Positions 26,948 to 36,190 of a stretch of 51,307 nt of DNA are shown here, piece after piece. The notes beneath the pieces are model-generated. The model was given only the letters and a program-made list of their open reading frames with translations, searched no databases and had not been told where the DNA came from. This stretch comes from Eubacteriaceae bacterium (lineage in GTDB: Bacteria > Bacillota > Clostridia > Eubacteriales > Anaerofustaceae). The DNA is taken from NCBI GenBank assembly GCA_017531485.1, contig JAFXKY010000069.1:1-51307 (forward strand). The letters run 5' to 3'. Each line of letters begins with the position of its first letter. Position 1 is the first letter of the stretch. A program made the position numbers and the translations under genes.

Positions 26948-29221
26948 ATGCAAAAGAGTGTATATGACAAAAAAACAGATTTGAAAACCGTGATCTTTAC
27001 CTTTCGTGATCTTCTCATTCCGATGGTTTTTACATACCTTTCAGCGGGGATCAGTCTCTTTGAAAGAGATATTTTTATGGGAACGGCGCTGTCGGTAAGT
27101 ATGATATTTTACGACAGACGATATATCCTCTGTCCGTTTGTGATGTTTGTTTCGTGCGTACGTAAGGGGGATATTATAACTTCCGTCATGGCGGGAATAT
27201 CCACCTTCCTTACAGTATCCTCATCAGCCCTGCTCAGAAAGAAGGGAAGCCTGTTTTCGGCGTGCAGCAGCTTTGTTATAACCTTCGCAGGCAGTCTGTG
27301 TGCATACCGCCTTTTCTCCCTGAATGACGGGTTTATTATCAACTCTCTCATCTCGTCTTCAGCGGCATTTATTTCATCCGCCGTCTTCAGTACAGCGCTT
27401 CAAAGCTTTTCGTCGTTTCTCGCTTCGGGAAAGATCTCTGCAAGAGAGGAACTCAGCTGTCTTATATGCGTGTCGCTGATGGCGATCTCGTCCGGAAATA
27501 TTTCCTTCCGGTATGCGGATCTTTCCGCGGTGGCGATAATGACCGCAATATCGGTATTTTCCGTCCGCGACAAAAAGCGCTGTATGCAGACGGGGTTTAT
27601 ATATTCTCTTCTCTCTGCACTGCTTTCCGGAAAAGGAGCGGCGGATGTTGTTATGATCGCGACGTTTTCGTTTTGTGCCGCGCTCCTTTCGGAATATAAG
27701 TTGTCCGTATCATACGCAGGAAGTTTGCTCGGAATGTTGACAGCATCTTCCTTATTCGGGATCCCTCCCGGAAATTACCTTCCCGAGTGGATCATTTCTT
27801 CTGCCGTCAGCTTCGGTATCGTTGGATATATCAAAAATAAAGCTGTCAAAGAAGAAGCTGTGCTTTCGGAAAACATGATAAGCTCGTCAGTCAGTACCAT
27901 CCTTTCGGACGAAATCTCCCTGAGTAAAGCGGCCCTTCGGTGCATCAGCGACGGAGTTGTTATAAATGATGATGAAAGCGATCTTTATAAACAGATCTCC
28001 CGCGTCGTCGTAACGAAAGTGTGTATGAAATGCGAAAACTATCCTGTATGCTGGCTTGAGAGGGGTGAACAGACTTTCTCCGAATTTAAATGTTCCATTT
28101 CATCCATCGACGGGAAGGTGGATATGGCAGATTTCGGAAGTCTTTGTGATGAGGAAAAGCGAAAATCCCTGTCAAAAGCCGTCCGGGAAGAATATCTGTC
28201 TTTACGCCTTCAGAGTGACAGTAAAAACAAGATAGTCAGGTTTATGAGAATATATAAAAATCAGATCACCTGCCTTTGCGATATGCTTGATTGTATCAGC
28301 GATACCATAAACAGAAACCTCGGATATTACACCTCCTCGTCTTTAGGACTCATGTCCCTTTTCCGCGAAAACGGCATTTTTCCTCATGATGTAGTCCTTT
28401 CAACAGACCTTTCGGGGAATATGAAAGCTGTCCTGTCAATAAAAGAACCTCTTTTGGAAGGGGCGATAAAGCGTGATGTGATAAATATCCTCAGTGCTTT
28501 TACGGGCAGGATGTTTACATATTCTTACTCAAAAGAACCTTCGGGAGAAGGAGAGTATATTTATGTTTACGAAGAGGACTTCGGACGCTGTCTTAAATTT
28601 GCCGTATCTTCCCGCTATAAGGAGGGGGAAGAGCTTTCCGGTGACAGCATCCTCATAAAAAACTTTTCACACAGACAACTCGCCGTGATCTGCGACGGAA
28701 TGGGAAGCGGTGAAGAAGCTGCCCTTCGCAGCAGGAAGGTCGTGAAGATGCTTGACGGGCTTCTCACCGCAGGATATGACCACGAAAGGGCAGTGGAACT
28801 CATCAACTCCGTTCTTACCTTCGGTGAAGAGTCGGAAGTGTTCACTACTCTGGATATGCTCCTTTATGACAGAAAGACTTCCGAAGCCGTCTTTCTGAAG
28901 GCAGGAGCCGAAAGTTGTTATATTAAAAGAAACGATGAGATAATAAAAATAAAGAGTGAAACTCTGCCAATAGGCATCCTTGAGTCCACTCATACCAATT
29001 CTCTGAAAATGCAGCTTGAAAAAGGTGATTACGTCTATCTTTTCAGCGACGGACTTGTGTCGGCGGCAGGGTATGACGAGGAATTCATAAAGACCCTCAT
29101 CCTCCGGAATTCATACCGCTATCCCCAGAAAGTCGCCGACGGCATCCTCTCTTCCGCTCTTGAACTCAGCGGCGGAAAAGCACAGGATGACATCAGCGTC
29201 ATTGTCGGTAAGCTGAGATGA
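26948..29221 (+). CDS. spoIIE: Stage II sporulation protein E (SpoIIE)
   Basis: 757 residues from the second of two adjacent ATGs (26945 and 26948), the one better spaced from GGGAGG. The N-terminal ~310 residues form about ten membrane segments. A central region carries the Cys cluster KCENYPVC, and the C-terminal PP2C domain shows VICDGMGSGEEA, the alanine-glycine strand FLKAGAESCYIKR, YLFSDGLVSAAG and AQDDISVIVG, supplying the metal-binding aspartates. In sporulating Firmicutes it dephosphorylates SpoIIAA and so activates sigma-F in the forespore. It is divergent from recF; upstream are a TATATT-like -10 and a CCGACA...GTCGG stretch resembling a degenerate Spo0A box (weak). Confidence 0.93.
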   Translation: MQKSVYDKKTDLKTVIFTFRDLLIPMVFTYLSAGISLFERDIFMGTALSVSMIFYDRRYILCPFVMFVSCVRKGDIITSVMAGISTFLTVSSSALLRKKGSLFSACSSFVITFAGSLCAYRLFSLNDGFIINSLISSSAAFISSAVFSTALQSFSSFLASGKISAREELSCLICVSLMAISSGNISFRYADLSAVAIMTAISVFSVRDKKRCMQTGFIYSLLSALLSGKGAADVVMIATFSFCAALLSEYKLSVSYAGSLLGMLTASSLFGIPPGNYLPEWIISSAVSFGIVGYIKNKAVKEEAVLSENMISSSVSTILSDEISLSKAALRCISDGVVINDDESDLYKQISRVVVTKVCMKCENYPVCWLERGEQTFSEFKCSISSIDGKVDMADFGSLCDEEKRKSLSKAVREEYLSLRLQSDSKNKIVRFMRIYKNQITCLCDMLDCISDTINRNLGYYTSSSLGLMSLFRENGIFPHDVVLSTDLSGNMKAVLSIKEPLLEGAIKRDVINILSAFTGRMFTYSYSKEPSGEGEYIYVYEEDFGRCLKFAVSSRYKEGEELSGDSILIKNFSHRQLAVICDGMGSGEEAALRSRKVVKMLDGLLTAGYDHERAVELINSVLTFGEESEVFTTLDMLLYDRKTSEAVFLKAGAESCYIKRNDEIIKIKSETLPIGILESTHTNSLKMQLEKGDYVYLFSDGLVSAAGYDEEFIKTLILRNSYRYPQKVADGILSSALELSGGKAQDDISVIVGKLR

Positions 29222-30343
29222 TCAGAGTAATTTCAGCGTTATGCTGTCCGCTATGTCAAAGCCTTTTTCTGTGATGAAGAGGTTGTTATCATTAATTCCG
29301 ACATATCCGCTTTTAATAAGTGCGGACAGTTCAATGCTTTTGTGTGAAAGAATATCATAACCGAATTCTTCCCTCAGCCTGCTTATTTCAATCCCTTCAG
29401 TCTTTCTCAGGGCAAGCATGATATATTCTTCGATCATATCCTCTCTCGTAAGCTCCTCAAAAGTCCTTACGGGGGAGGTATTGTTTTTTATTGCGCTTAT
29501 ATACCCATGAACGTCCGCGACGTTTTCCCACCTTACAGGGCGACAAAACGAATGTGCCGCAGATCCGAAACCGATGTAGTCTTCATAATCCCAGCAGTAT
29601 TTGTTATGACGGCAGATATACCCCTCTTTCGCATAGTTGGAAACTTCATACCTCTCATATCCGTATGAAGCAAGATAGTCTTTGCAAAGGTGGTACATCT
29701 TCCTTTCTTCTTCCTCGTCGGGAAGGTCAAGCTCCTGCCACGTATCGTAAAACGGGGTGCCTTCTTCGATTATGAGGCTGTATGCGCTGATATGTGTTGG
29801 GTTAAGCTTAACTGCGAACTCAAGACTTTTTTCAAGATCGCGGAGCTTTTGGGTCGGAAGGGCACACATGATGTCGAGATTATAATTTGTGATGCCGACG
29901 GAGTTTATGAGTTCAACGCCGTTTATTATATCTTCCGACGTGTGGATCCTGCCGAGAACGGAAAGGATCCTGTCATCATGACACTGCATCCCCATGCTGA
30001 TGCGGTTAATGCAACAGTCTTTGTATGTGGAGAGTTTGTCTTTCGTAAGCGTTCCAGGGTTTGTTTCGATGGTGATCTCGCAGTTTTCGGACAATGTGAA
30101 GTTTTCCCTTAGTGTGTCCATAACGCCTGCGATATATTTTTCATTGACATAAGACGGAGTTCCACCGCCGAAAAATACCGTATCTATCTTCTTTCCCCGG
30201 TGGACGCTTCGTGAGATCTCCTTACTGAGCGCGCTGAAATATTCACTCACAGTATCTTCCATTCCGGAAAACGACGGAAAGTCGCAATAACGGCATTTTG
30301 ATTTGCAGTAGGGGGTGTGGATATAAACGGATGTCTTGTTCAT
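29222..30343 (-). CDS. hemW: HemW, radical SAM heme chaperone-type protein
   Basis: 373 residues from the ATG at 30343 (AGGAGA 6 nt upstream). Radical SAM motif CKSKCRYC with Cys13, Cys17 and Cys20, followed by DF, then FFGGGTPSYV and IETNPGTL. The HNKYCWDYEDYIGFG stretch is typical of HemW rather than true HemN oxidases. HemW proteins bind heme and hand it to membrane proteins; older annotation calls them oxygen-independent coproporphyrinogen oxidase. Its stop codon abuts the convergent spoIIE stop with no base between. lepA lies 64 nt upstream across a weak terminator hairpin. Confidence 0.92.
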   Translation of the reverse strand: MNKTSVYIHTPYCKSKCRYCDFPSFSGMEDTVSEYFSALSKEISRSVHRGKKIDTVFFGGGTPSYVNEKYIAGVMDTLRENFTLSENCEITIETNPGTLTKDKLSTYKDCCINRISMGMQCHDDRILSVLGRIHTSEDIINGVELINSVGITNYNLDIMCALPTQKLRDLEKSLEFAVKLNPTHISAYSLIIEEGTPFYDTWQELDLPDEEEERKMYHLCKDYLASYGYERYEVSNYAKEGYICRHNKYCWDYEDYIGFGSAAHSFCRPVRWENVADVHGYISAIKNNTSPVRTFEELTREDMIEEYIMLALRKTEGIEISRLREEFGYDILSHKSIELSALIKSGYVGINDNNLFITEKGFDIADSITLKLL

Positions 30344-30375
30344 GTCTTCTCCTGAATGGTTTTTCTTCAAAAGAT

Positions 30376-30403
30376 AAAGAGATCGCCCTCAGGCAATCTC
30401 TTT
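30376..30403 (-). terminator. Weak terminator/attenuator between lepA and hemW
   Basis: 12-bp stem with one mismatch (30376-30387 with 30392-30403), loop ctca. Only a short T-rich tail follows on the minus strand, so read-through into hemW is likely. Confidence 0.5.
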
Positions 30404-30407
30404 TAAT

Positions 30408-32213
30408 TCAGTCATCAAGCTTCAATACGCTCATGAAGGCTTCCTGAGGAACTTCGACTACGCCGATCTGACGCATCTTCTTCTTTCCTTCCTTCTGCTT
30501 TTCAAGAAGCTTTTTCTTTCTGGAAATATCGCCGCCGTAACATTTTGCAAGTACGTCTTTTCTGAGCGCACCGACTGTTTCGCGGGCGATGATCTTGCCG
30601 CCGATAGCCGCCTGAATGGGGATTTCGAACATCTGACGCGGAATTTCCTTCTTGAGCTTTTCAGCCATCTTTCTTCCGCGTTTGTATGCGGAATCTTCAT
30701 GCACGATGAATGAAAGCGCGTCCACCATCTCTCCGTTTAAGAGAATGTCCAGTTTCACAAGCTTGCTCTTTCTGTAATCCGCGATCTCATAATCAAGGGA
30801 CGCATAGCCCTTTGTGCGTGATTTGAGAGCATCGAAGAAGTCATAAATGATCTCATTGAGGGGAAGCTCGTATTTAAGGATAACGCGGCTGTCATCCACA
30901 TATTCCATTGTAACATAAATGCCTCGTCTTGACTGACAAAGCTCCATGACCGGACCGACATATTCCTTCGGAAGCATGATGTCCGCGTTTACGAACGGCT
31001 CTTCCATATAATTGATCTCAGCCATGTTCGGGAGGTTCGTCGGGTTTGATACTTCCAGAACTTCTCCGTTTGTCTTTATTACCTTATAAGCAACGGACGG
31101 TGCCGTCGTCACGAGATCGAGGTTATATTCCCTGTCGAGTCGCTGCTGAGTTACTTCGAGATGCAAAAGTCCCAGAAAACCGCAACGGAAACCAAATCCG
31201 AGGGCAGCACTCGTTTCGGGTTCATAAATGAGAGAAGCGTCGTTGAGCTTTAACTTTGCGATAGCCGCTTTTAAGTCTTCGTATTTTGAACCGTCTGCAG
31301 GATAGATACCGCAGTAAACCATCGGCTGGATGGTCTTGTAACCTGCGAGGGGTTCTTTTGCGGGGTTTTCCACTAAAGTCACCGTATCCCCGACACGTGT
31401 GTCCGCAACGTTCTTGATGGAAGCTGTGAGGTATCCTACTTCGCCTGAATGAAGTGCATCCACAGGACGTAAGACGTCTGTAAATACGCCTACTTCTTCA
31501 ACTTCAAATACCTTATTTGTAGCCATGAATTTGATCTTGTCACCGGCTTTGAGCACGCCGTCAACGATTCTGATAGATGCGATTACTCCGCGGTACTGAT
31601 CATAATAACTGTCGAAGATAAGCGCCCTGAGAGGCTCAGAATCGTTATCCTGCGGAGCAGGAACGTTCTGTACGATAGCTTCGAGAACGTCTTCGATGTT
31701 GATGCCTTCCTTTGCGGAGATCCTCGGAGCATCTTCCGCAGGAAGTCCGATATAATCTTCGATCTCCCTTATCGCCATTTCCGGATCGGCGCTGGGGAGG
31801 TCGATCTTGTTGATTACGGGGATGATCTCAAGGTCGTTTTCAAGCGCGAGATATACGTTTGCAAGTGTCTGTGCCTGAATGCCCTGTGTAGCATCGACGA
31901 TGAGGACAGCTCCTTCGCAAGCGGCGAGGGAACGGGATACTTCATAAGTGAAGTCAACGTGTCCGGGTGTGTCGATGAGGTTTAAGATGTATTCCTTTCC
32001 GTCTTTTGCCTTATATACGAGCCTGACAGCCTGAAGCTTGATCGTGATGCCTCTTTCTCTTTCAAGATCCATCTTGTCAAGAACCTGACTTACCATATCT
32101 CTCTGAGAGATAAGTCCTGTCTTTTCAATGAGTCTGTCTGCGAGAGTTGACTTGCCATGGTCGATATGAGCAATGATTGAAAAGTTTCTTGTTAATTCCT
32201 GTCTTTGCGCCAT
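30408..32213 (-). CDS. lepA: Elongation factor 4 (LepA)
   Basis: 601 residues, the standard length, from the ATG at 32213 (GGAG 9 nt upstream). Translational GTPase: G1 AHIDHGKST at 15-23, [13 protein letters not shown]3 DTPGHVDF, G4 NKIDLP, and the LepA-specific C-terminal end with [23 protein letters not shown]. It binds stalled ribosomes and can promote back-translocation. It starts one base after the stop of the MerR-type gene, so the two are translationally coupled. Confidence 0.98.
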   Translation of the reverse strand: MAQRQELTRNFSIIAHIDHGKSTLADRLIEKTGLISQRDMVSQVLDKMDLERERGITIKLQAVRLVYKAKDGKEYILNLIDTPGHVDFTYEVSRSLAACEGAVLIVDATQGIQAQTLANVYLALENDLEIIPVINKIDLPSADPEMAIREIEDYIGLPAEDAPRISAKEGINIEDVLEAIVQNVPAPQDNDSEPLRALIFDSYYDQYRGVIASIRIVDGVLKAGDKIKFMATNKVFEVEEVGVFTDVLRPVDALHSGEVGYLTASIKNVADTRVGDTVTLVENPAKEPLAGYKTIQPMVYCGIYPADGSKYEDLKAAIAKLKLNDASLIYEPETSAALGFGFRCGFLGLLHLEVTQQRLDREYNLDLVTTAPSVAYKVIKTNGEVLEVSNPTNLPNMAEINYMEEPFVNADIMLPKEYVGPVMELCQSRRGIYVTMEYVDDSRVILKYELPLNEIIYDFFDALKSRTKGYASLDYEIADYRKSKLVKLDILLNGEMVDALSFIVHEDSAYKRGRKMAEKLKKEIPRQMFEIPIQAAIGGKIIARETVGALRKDVLAKCYGGDISRKKKLLEKQKEGKKKMRQIGVVEVPQEAFMSVLKLDD

Positions 32214-32214
32214 A

Positions 32215-32916
32215 TTATATTTCTCCAAGTGCGGCGTCATCCTGCTTCTGAAGCTTATCTTCGATAAGCCAGTTGGAAAGCTGTGAATATATCCATCTCA
32301 TATCGCGGTCTCTTGCATAGAATGATGCGAACTGACTGCTGATGGAGTTTATCTTGCTGATGTCGCCAATTTTTTCTACCAGTCCGCCGCCTTCGTTTGA
32401 ACCGATCTTGCACTCAATGAGGTTTCTCACGCAGATAAGGATGAGAAGTTCGCACTGATTGTATGTGTCTTTGTCCTTTAAAACACCTGTGTCAATGGCA
32501 AGCTCATAAACGAGCTTGTTGCATTCACTCTGTTCAAGAAGTTCTTCTTTTGAATATGATGCGGGGATCGACTGGATCCTTAACTCTGTCGTGAGATAAT
32601 CAAGCTCCTCCATAGCGTAAGCCATGAAGCTGTAGCTGAATTCTTCATATGACATACCCCTTCTTTCTGCGATCTTCTTCTTTTCTTTCTGTTCGTTGAG
32701 AAGAAGTCTTTTGATTTCGGGGAACGATTTGCCGTTTTGTTTCATATAACCGATCCTTTTGAGCCTTAAAAGGTGGATCTTGTCATAATTCGCCTGATTT
32801 GAAAAAGTATATTCCGGCTGGGGAAGGATCCCGAGCTCAATGTAATACTTTATCATTCTCTCGCTTATGTCATATCCGGACTGGGTGAGCTTGTCACGCA
32901 GTTCTTTCATTTTCAT
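32215..32916 (-). CDS. MerR-family transcriptional regulator
   Basis: 233 residues. The N-terminal winged helix-turn-helix (about 1-75: [33 protein letters not shown], then [23 protein letters not shown]) fits MerR-type DNA binding, followed by a helical coil and an effector domain of no known type. The C-terminal region carries single scattered cysteines without a metal-binding pattern. It sits between purD (14 nt upstream) and lepA (1 nt downstream), so it is part of this operon; its target and inducer cannot be read. Confidence 0.82.
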   Translation of the reverse strand: MKMKELRDKLTQSGYDISERMIKYYIELGILPQPEYTFSNQANYDKIHLLRLKRIGYMKQNGKSFPEIKRLLLNEQKEKKKIAERRGMSYEEFSYSFMAYAMEELDYLTTELRIQSIPASYSKEELLEQSECNKLVYELAIDTGVLKDKDTYNQCELLILICVRNLIECKIGSNEGGGLVEKIGDISKINSISSQFASFYARDRDMRWIYSQLSNWLIEDKLQKQDDAALGEI

Positions 32917-32930
32917 AATTTACACACTTC

Positions 32931-34193
32931 CTATTTGTCAAGCTTTGCAATATCTTTTCTGTATTGCATTCCGTTGAATGATATCTTTCCGAGAGCCGCA
33001 TACGCGTCTTCTCTCGCTTCTTCAAGTGTTCCCGCAAGTGCGCATACATTAAGAACTCTGCCGCCGTCTGTTACGATGCCGTCATCAGTGAGTTTTGTCG
33101 CTGCGTGAATAACTTTGATGTTGTCTTCAAACATGCTGTCAAGTCCGTCTATAACGTCACCTTTGTGTGATGTTGCGGGATATCCTTCAGATGCCATTAC
33201 AACGCATACTGCGCTTTCTTTTTTCCAGAGAACTTCCTGTGTTGCGAGGAGTCCGTCGCAGCAGCTGAGCATGATCCTTACGAGATCGCTTTCGAGTCTG
33301 AGCATGAGTACCTGTGTTTCAGGATCTCCGAAACGTACGTTGAATTCGAGGACTTTCGGAACGCCGGCGCAGATCATAAGACCTACATAAAGTACGCCTT
33401 TGAATGAGATTCCGTCTTCGAGGAAACCTTTCATGATGGGGCTGAGGATAGTCTTTTCGATCTTTTCAGCCATTGCTTCGTCAACCATCGGGTTGGGGGA
33501 GAATGTTCCCATACCGCCTGTGTTGTCGCCCATGTCGTTGTCAAAGATGCGTTTGTAATCCTTTGATGATGTCATTGGAACGAGTGTCTTTCCGTCAACG
33601 AAACAGAGTGCGCTTGTTTCAACGCCGTCAAGATATTCTTCCAGAACAACGACATTGCCTGAATCTCCGAGAGATTTTTTGTTCATCACTTCGTCCAGTG
33701 AATTATACGCATCTTCCTTTGTCGGGCAGATGAATACGCCTTTTCCCGCTGCAAGTCCGTCAGCCTTCACAACGAGGGGATAAGAGAATTTGTCAAGATA
33801 ACTTACAGCTTCGTCAAAAGAATGAACTTCCTTGTACTGTGCTGTGGGGATGTTGTGCTTCTGAAGGAATTTCTTTGTGTATGCCTTGCTGCCTTCGAAC
33901 TGAGCACATTCCCTGGACGGACCGAATGCCTTCATTCCTTCAGCTTCGAATCTGTCTACGATTCCCGCAACGAGTGGAGCTTCGGGACCTACGACTGTAA
34001 GTCCGATCTGGTTTTCCCTTGCAAAATTAACGAGTGCATCTATATCCGTAGCTGCGATGGGAAGACATTCCGCAACTTTTGCGATTCCGGCATTGCCCGG
34101 TGCGCAGTATATCTTTTCGCAGAGCTCACTTTCTTTGATTTTTTCGATGAGGGCGTGTTCTCTTCCGCCGCCTCCGACTACGAGTATGTTCAT
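32931..34193 (-). CDS. purD: Phosphoribosylamine-glycine ligase
   Basis: 420 residues, the normal size. ATP-grasp enzyme: MNILVVGGGGREHALI at the start, FGPSRECAQFEGSKAYTKKFL, the P-loop-like YPLVVKADGLAAGKGV, and NPMVDEAM, EFNVRFGDPETQ near the end. It makes glycinamide ribonucleotide in purine synthesis. GAGAGGT precedes the ATG. No other pur genes are in the window, so it is separated from the usual pur operon; it leads a purD-merR-lepA-hemW unit. Confidence 0.97.
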   Translation of the reverse strand: MNILVVGGGGREHALIEKIKESELCEKIYCAPGNAGIAKVAECLPIAATDIDALVNFARENQIGLTVVGPEAPLVAGIVDRFEAEGMKAFGPSRECAQFEGSKAYTKKFLQKHNIPTAQYKEVHSFDEAVSYLDKFSYPLVVKADGLAAGKGVFICPTKEDAYNSLDEVMNKKSLGDSGNVVVLEEYLDGVETSALCFVDGKTLVPMTSSKDYKRIFDNDMGDNTGGMGTFSPNPMVDEAMAEKIEKTILSPIMKGFLEDGISFKGVLYVGLMICAGVPKVLEFNVRFGDPETQVLMLRLESDLVRIMLSCCDGLLATQEVLWKKESAVCVVMASEGYPATSHKGDVIDGLDSMFEDNIKVIHAATKLTDDGIVTDGGRVLNVCALAGTLEEAREDAYAALGKISFNGMQYRKDIAKLDK

Positions 34194-34510
34194 TTTATAC
34201 CTCTCACGTATATTAAAATTAAATTTATATAATGTACTTACACTTCACGCATTATATATTTACAGATAGACTTATTCTATCACAAACACAGAAAAAATAC
34301 ATCATATATTGACAATTTTAAGTGAAAAAATGGATTTTTTTACTACAAAACTTATATAATTTTGTATGAATTAACGCATAATATTGGAAAGGGGTGCAGT
34401 GATTGTAATAATATAAACATACCAAAAACATTTTCGGGCGCGTATGAAAAAGAAAATCTTGTGATATGCCTTTATATATTATATAATTATAAAAAAAAGG
34501 GAGAAAACAT
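34194..34510. other. AT-rich divergent intergenic region, purD / aminopeptidase
   Basis: 317 bases with no believable gene. A minus-strand TATAAT (34251-34256) could serve purD but has no good -35. The imperfect palindrome ATAGActtatTCTAT is at 34266-34280. No riboswitch could be recognised. The plus-strand promoter is listed separately. Confidence 0.5.
34459..34487 (+). promoter_or_regulatory. Promoter of the M29 aminopeptidase gene
   Basis: TTGTGA (34459-34464), 17-nt spacer, TATAAT (34482-34487), giving a short leader with AGGGAG before the ATG. Confidence 0.6.
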
Positions 34511-35617
34511 ATGGATCAGAGAATACACAAACTTGCCTATAACCTTGTAAATATATCTCTTAAAATAAAAAAAGATGAACACGTCCTCATTCACGCCGTC
34601 GGCACGGATACAGTCGATATGGCAAGGGCACTTATTAAGGAAGTATACAAAGTCGGAGCTTTCCCCCACGTGGAACTCATCAACAGAAGCGTAACGAGAG
34701 AACTCATGATGGGATATACGGAAGAACAACTGAACGTGATGCTTGATTATCAGCTTTATCAGATGAAGAAGATGGATGCGTATATCGGAGTGTCTTCAAC
34801 GGATAACGTGTATGAACTCAGCGACGCGCCGATGGATAAGATGAATATGTCAAACCGCATCTTGAACCCTGTCCTCCGTGAAAGAGTGGATAATACCCGC
34901 TGGGTCATCCTCCGCTGGCCAAACGGCTCATCCGCACAGTCTGCGAAGATGAGTAAGGAAGCTTATGAAGATTATTTCTTCGACGTCTGCTGCCTTGATT
35001 ATGAAAAGATGAGCAACGCCATGAAACCCCTTGTGGAACTCATGAATAAGACGGATAAGGTCCATATCACAGGAGAGGGAACAGACCTCACATTCTCCAT
35101 CAAGGACCTTCCTGCCATCGAATGTTCCGGACAGTGCAATATCCCCGACGGAGAGATCTATACGGCACCGGTAAAAGACAGCGTGAACGGATATATTACT
35201 TATAACACCCAGAGCCTTGAAGACGGATTTGTTTATGAAAACATTTTCTTCCGCTTTGAAAACGGAAAAATTGTCGAAGCAAAGGCGAATAACATCCAGA
35301 AGATCAACGAACTTCTCGACACGGACGAAGGCGCAAGATATATCGGCGAATTTGCCATCGGAGTGAATCCTTACGTAACCCGCCCCATCCTCGATACGCT
35401 CTTCGACGAAAAGATCGCCGGCAGTTTCCACCTTACCCCCGGCTGTGCATATGAAGATGCGGACAACGGAAACTATTCCGCAGTTCATTGGGATCTGGTA
35501 TGTATCCACTCCGATGAACACCCGGGAAAGATCTATTTTGATGATGTTCTTATCCGTGAAAACGGAAGATTCGTTCTTGAAGAACTCAAATGCCTTAATC
35601 CGGAAAATTTAATATAG
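34511..35617 (+). CDS. Aminopeptidase, peptidase family M29
   Basis: 368 residues, typical of the AmpS/PepS/thermophilic aminopeptidase family. Candidate dinuclear metal ligands occur in the family's order: Glu215 in PDGEIYTAP, Glu280 in YIGEFAIGVN, His307 in FHLTPGCAY, His326 and Asp328 in AVHWDLV. It trims N-terminal residues from peptides in the cytosol. AGGGAG lies about 8 nt before the ATG; monocistronic with promoter and terminator. Confidence 0.94.
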   Translation: MDQRIHKLAYNLVNISLKIKKDEHVLIHAVGTDTVDMARALIKEVYKVGAFPHVELINRSVTRELMMGYTEEQLNVMLDYQLYQMKKMDAYIGVSSTDNVYELSDAPMDKMNMSNRILNPVLRERVDNTRWVILRWPNGSSAQSAKMSKEAYEDYFFDVCCLDYEKMSNAMKPLVELMNKTDKVHITGEGTDLTFSIKDLPAIECSGQCNIPDGEIYTAPVKDSVNGYITYNTQSLEDGFVYENIFFRFENGKIVEAKANNIQKINELLDTDEGARYIGEFAIGVNPYVTRPILDTLFDEKIAGSFHLTPGCAYEDADNGNYSAVHWDLVCIHSDEHPGKIYFDDVLIRENGRFVLEELKCLNPENLI

Positions 35618-35625
35618 TGAACATG

Positions 35626-35655
35626 AGGCGTACCGTTTTCGGTACGCCTGTTTTT
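35626..35655 (+). terminator. Terminator of the aminopeptidase gene
   Basis: Perfect 10-bp stem AGGCGTACCG/CGGTACGCCT with loop tttt, then GTTTTTAT. Confidence 0.92.
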
Positions 35656-35676
35656 ATAATAAATTCCGCATATCCA

Positions 35677-35832
35677 GGTTCCTGCACCGCAGGAACTTCG
35701 CGGCATCCGCCGCGCCCTGCCCACCCGCCCCCCCCGCCGCAGGCTGCGATGAGGAAGCCTCATCGCAAGTTCAAAGCATGGCTTTGAACCGCCGAAGCTG
35801 CCGCTTCGGCGCGCCTGCGGCGGGGGAATAAA
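35677..35832. repeat. GC-rich hairpin-chain repeat, internal complete copy
   Basis: Abutting stems: 35678-35685/35689-35696 (loop acc), 35699-35704/35709-35714 (loop atcc), then a C-rich stretch 35715-35735, an outer 13-bp stem 35732-35744/35813-35825 that encloses 35745-35754/35758-35767 (loop aag), 35769-35777/35781-35789 (loop atg) and 35791-35798/35803-35810 (loop tgcc). It ends GGGGGAATAAAAAAA like the copy at the window start. Most stems differ in sequence from the terminal copies, but the size, loop lengths, C-rich left arm and tail match. It lies between a terminator and the next promoter. Confidence 0.9.
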
Positions 35833-35846
35833 AAAACTGACAACGC

Positions 35847-35875
35847 TTGCATTTTGTGAAACATTGTGCTATAAT
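35847..35875 (+). promoter_or_regulatory. Promoter of the 65-residue peptide gene
   Basis: TTGCAT (35847-35852), 17-nt spacer, TATAAT (35870-35875), only about 15 nt beyond the hairpin-chain repeat. Confidence 0.7.
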
Positions 35876-35902
35876 CTGTCCAAAAGATGTGGAGGTCAAT
35901 GC

Positions 35903-36100
35903 ATGAAAAAATTATACGACAAACTGCCTGAATTCCTGAAAGGCATACTTGCTGTGTATTCATCTTTATTTTTGATATCACTGTTTATGGTTGCACTCCT
36001 CATACCCGTTGCGGTTTTGTTCGGAACAATGCCGCCTTGGGTGCTTAAAGTCGAAGGTGCTGTGATAGTGATTGCCGGATATCTGTATTTTAAAAACTGA
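35903..36100 (+). CDS. Small two-helix membrane peptide, unknown function
   Basis: 65 residues from the ATG at 35903, which has GGAGGTC 5 nt upstream; the upstream in-frame start lies over the promoter. Basic N-terminus (MKKLYDKLPEFLKG), then two hydrophobic segments (about 15-40 and 46-62). It has its own promoter and terminator, which argues that it is real. No family recognised. Confidence 0.7.
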   Translation: MKKLYDKLPEFLKGILAVYSSLFLISLFMVALLIPVAVLFGTMPPWVLKVEGAVIVIAGYLYFKN

Positions 36101-36115
36101 ATTATATACATATAT

Positions 36116-36142
36116 GTGCCTGATTTTTAATGAGGCACTTTT
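36116..36142 (+). terminator. Terminator of the 65-residue peptide gene
   Basis: GTGCCT/AGGCAC stem followed by TTTTATTTTTT. Confidence 0.75.
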
Positions 36143-36153
36143 ATTTTTTGAAT

Positions 36154-36184
36154 AAAAAAGTGCGGACCAACGATGGTGCCGCAC
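36154..36184 (-). terminator. Terminator of the dicarboxylate symporter gene
   Basis: Minus strand stem GTGCGGcACCA with TGGTcCGCAC and six T after it. Confidence 0.8.
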
Positions 36185-36190
36185 CTGAAA

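Noticed and set aside
29222-30343. Calling the radical SAM gene hemN (oxygen-independent coproporphyrinogen oxidase)
   Set aside because: The HNxxxW stretch and size fit HemW, which lacks the residues and length of true HemN.
34374-34550. 62-residue frame overlapping the start of the aminopeptidase gene
   Set aside because: No ribosome site; it covers the promoter and the first codons of a well-supported gene in another frame.
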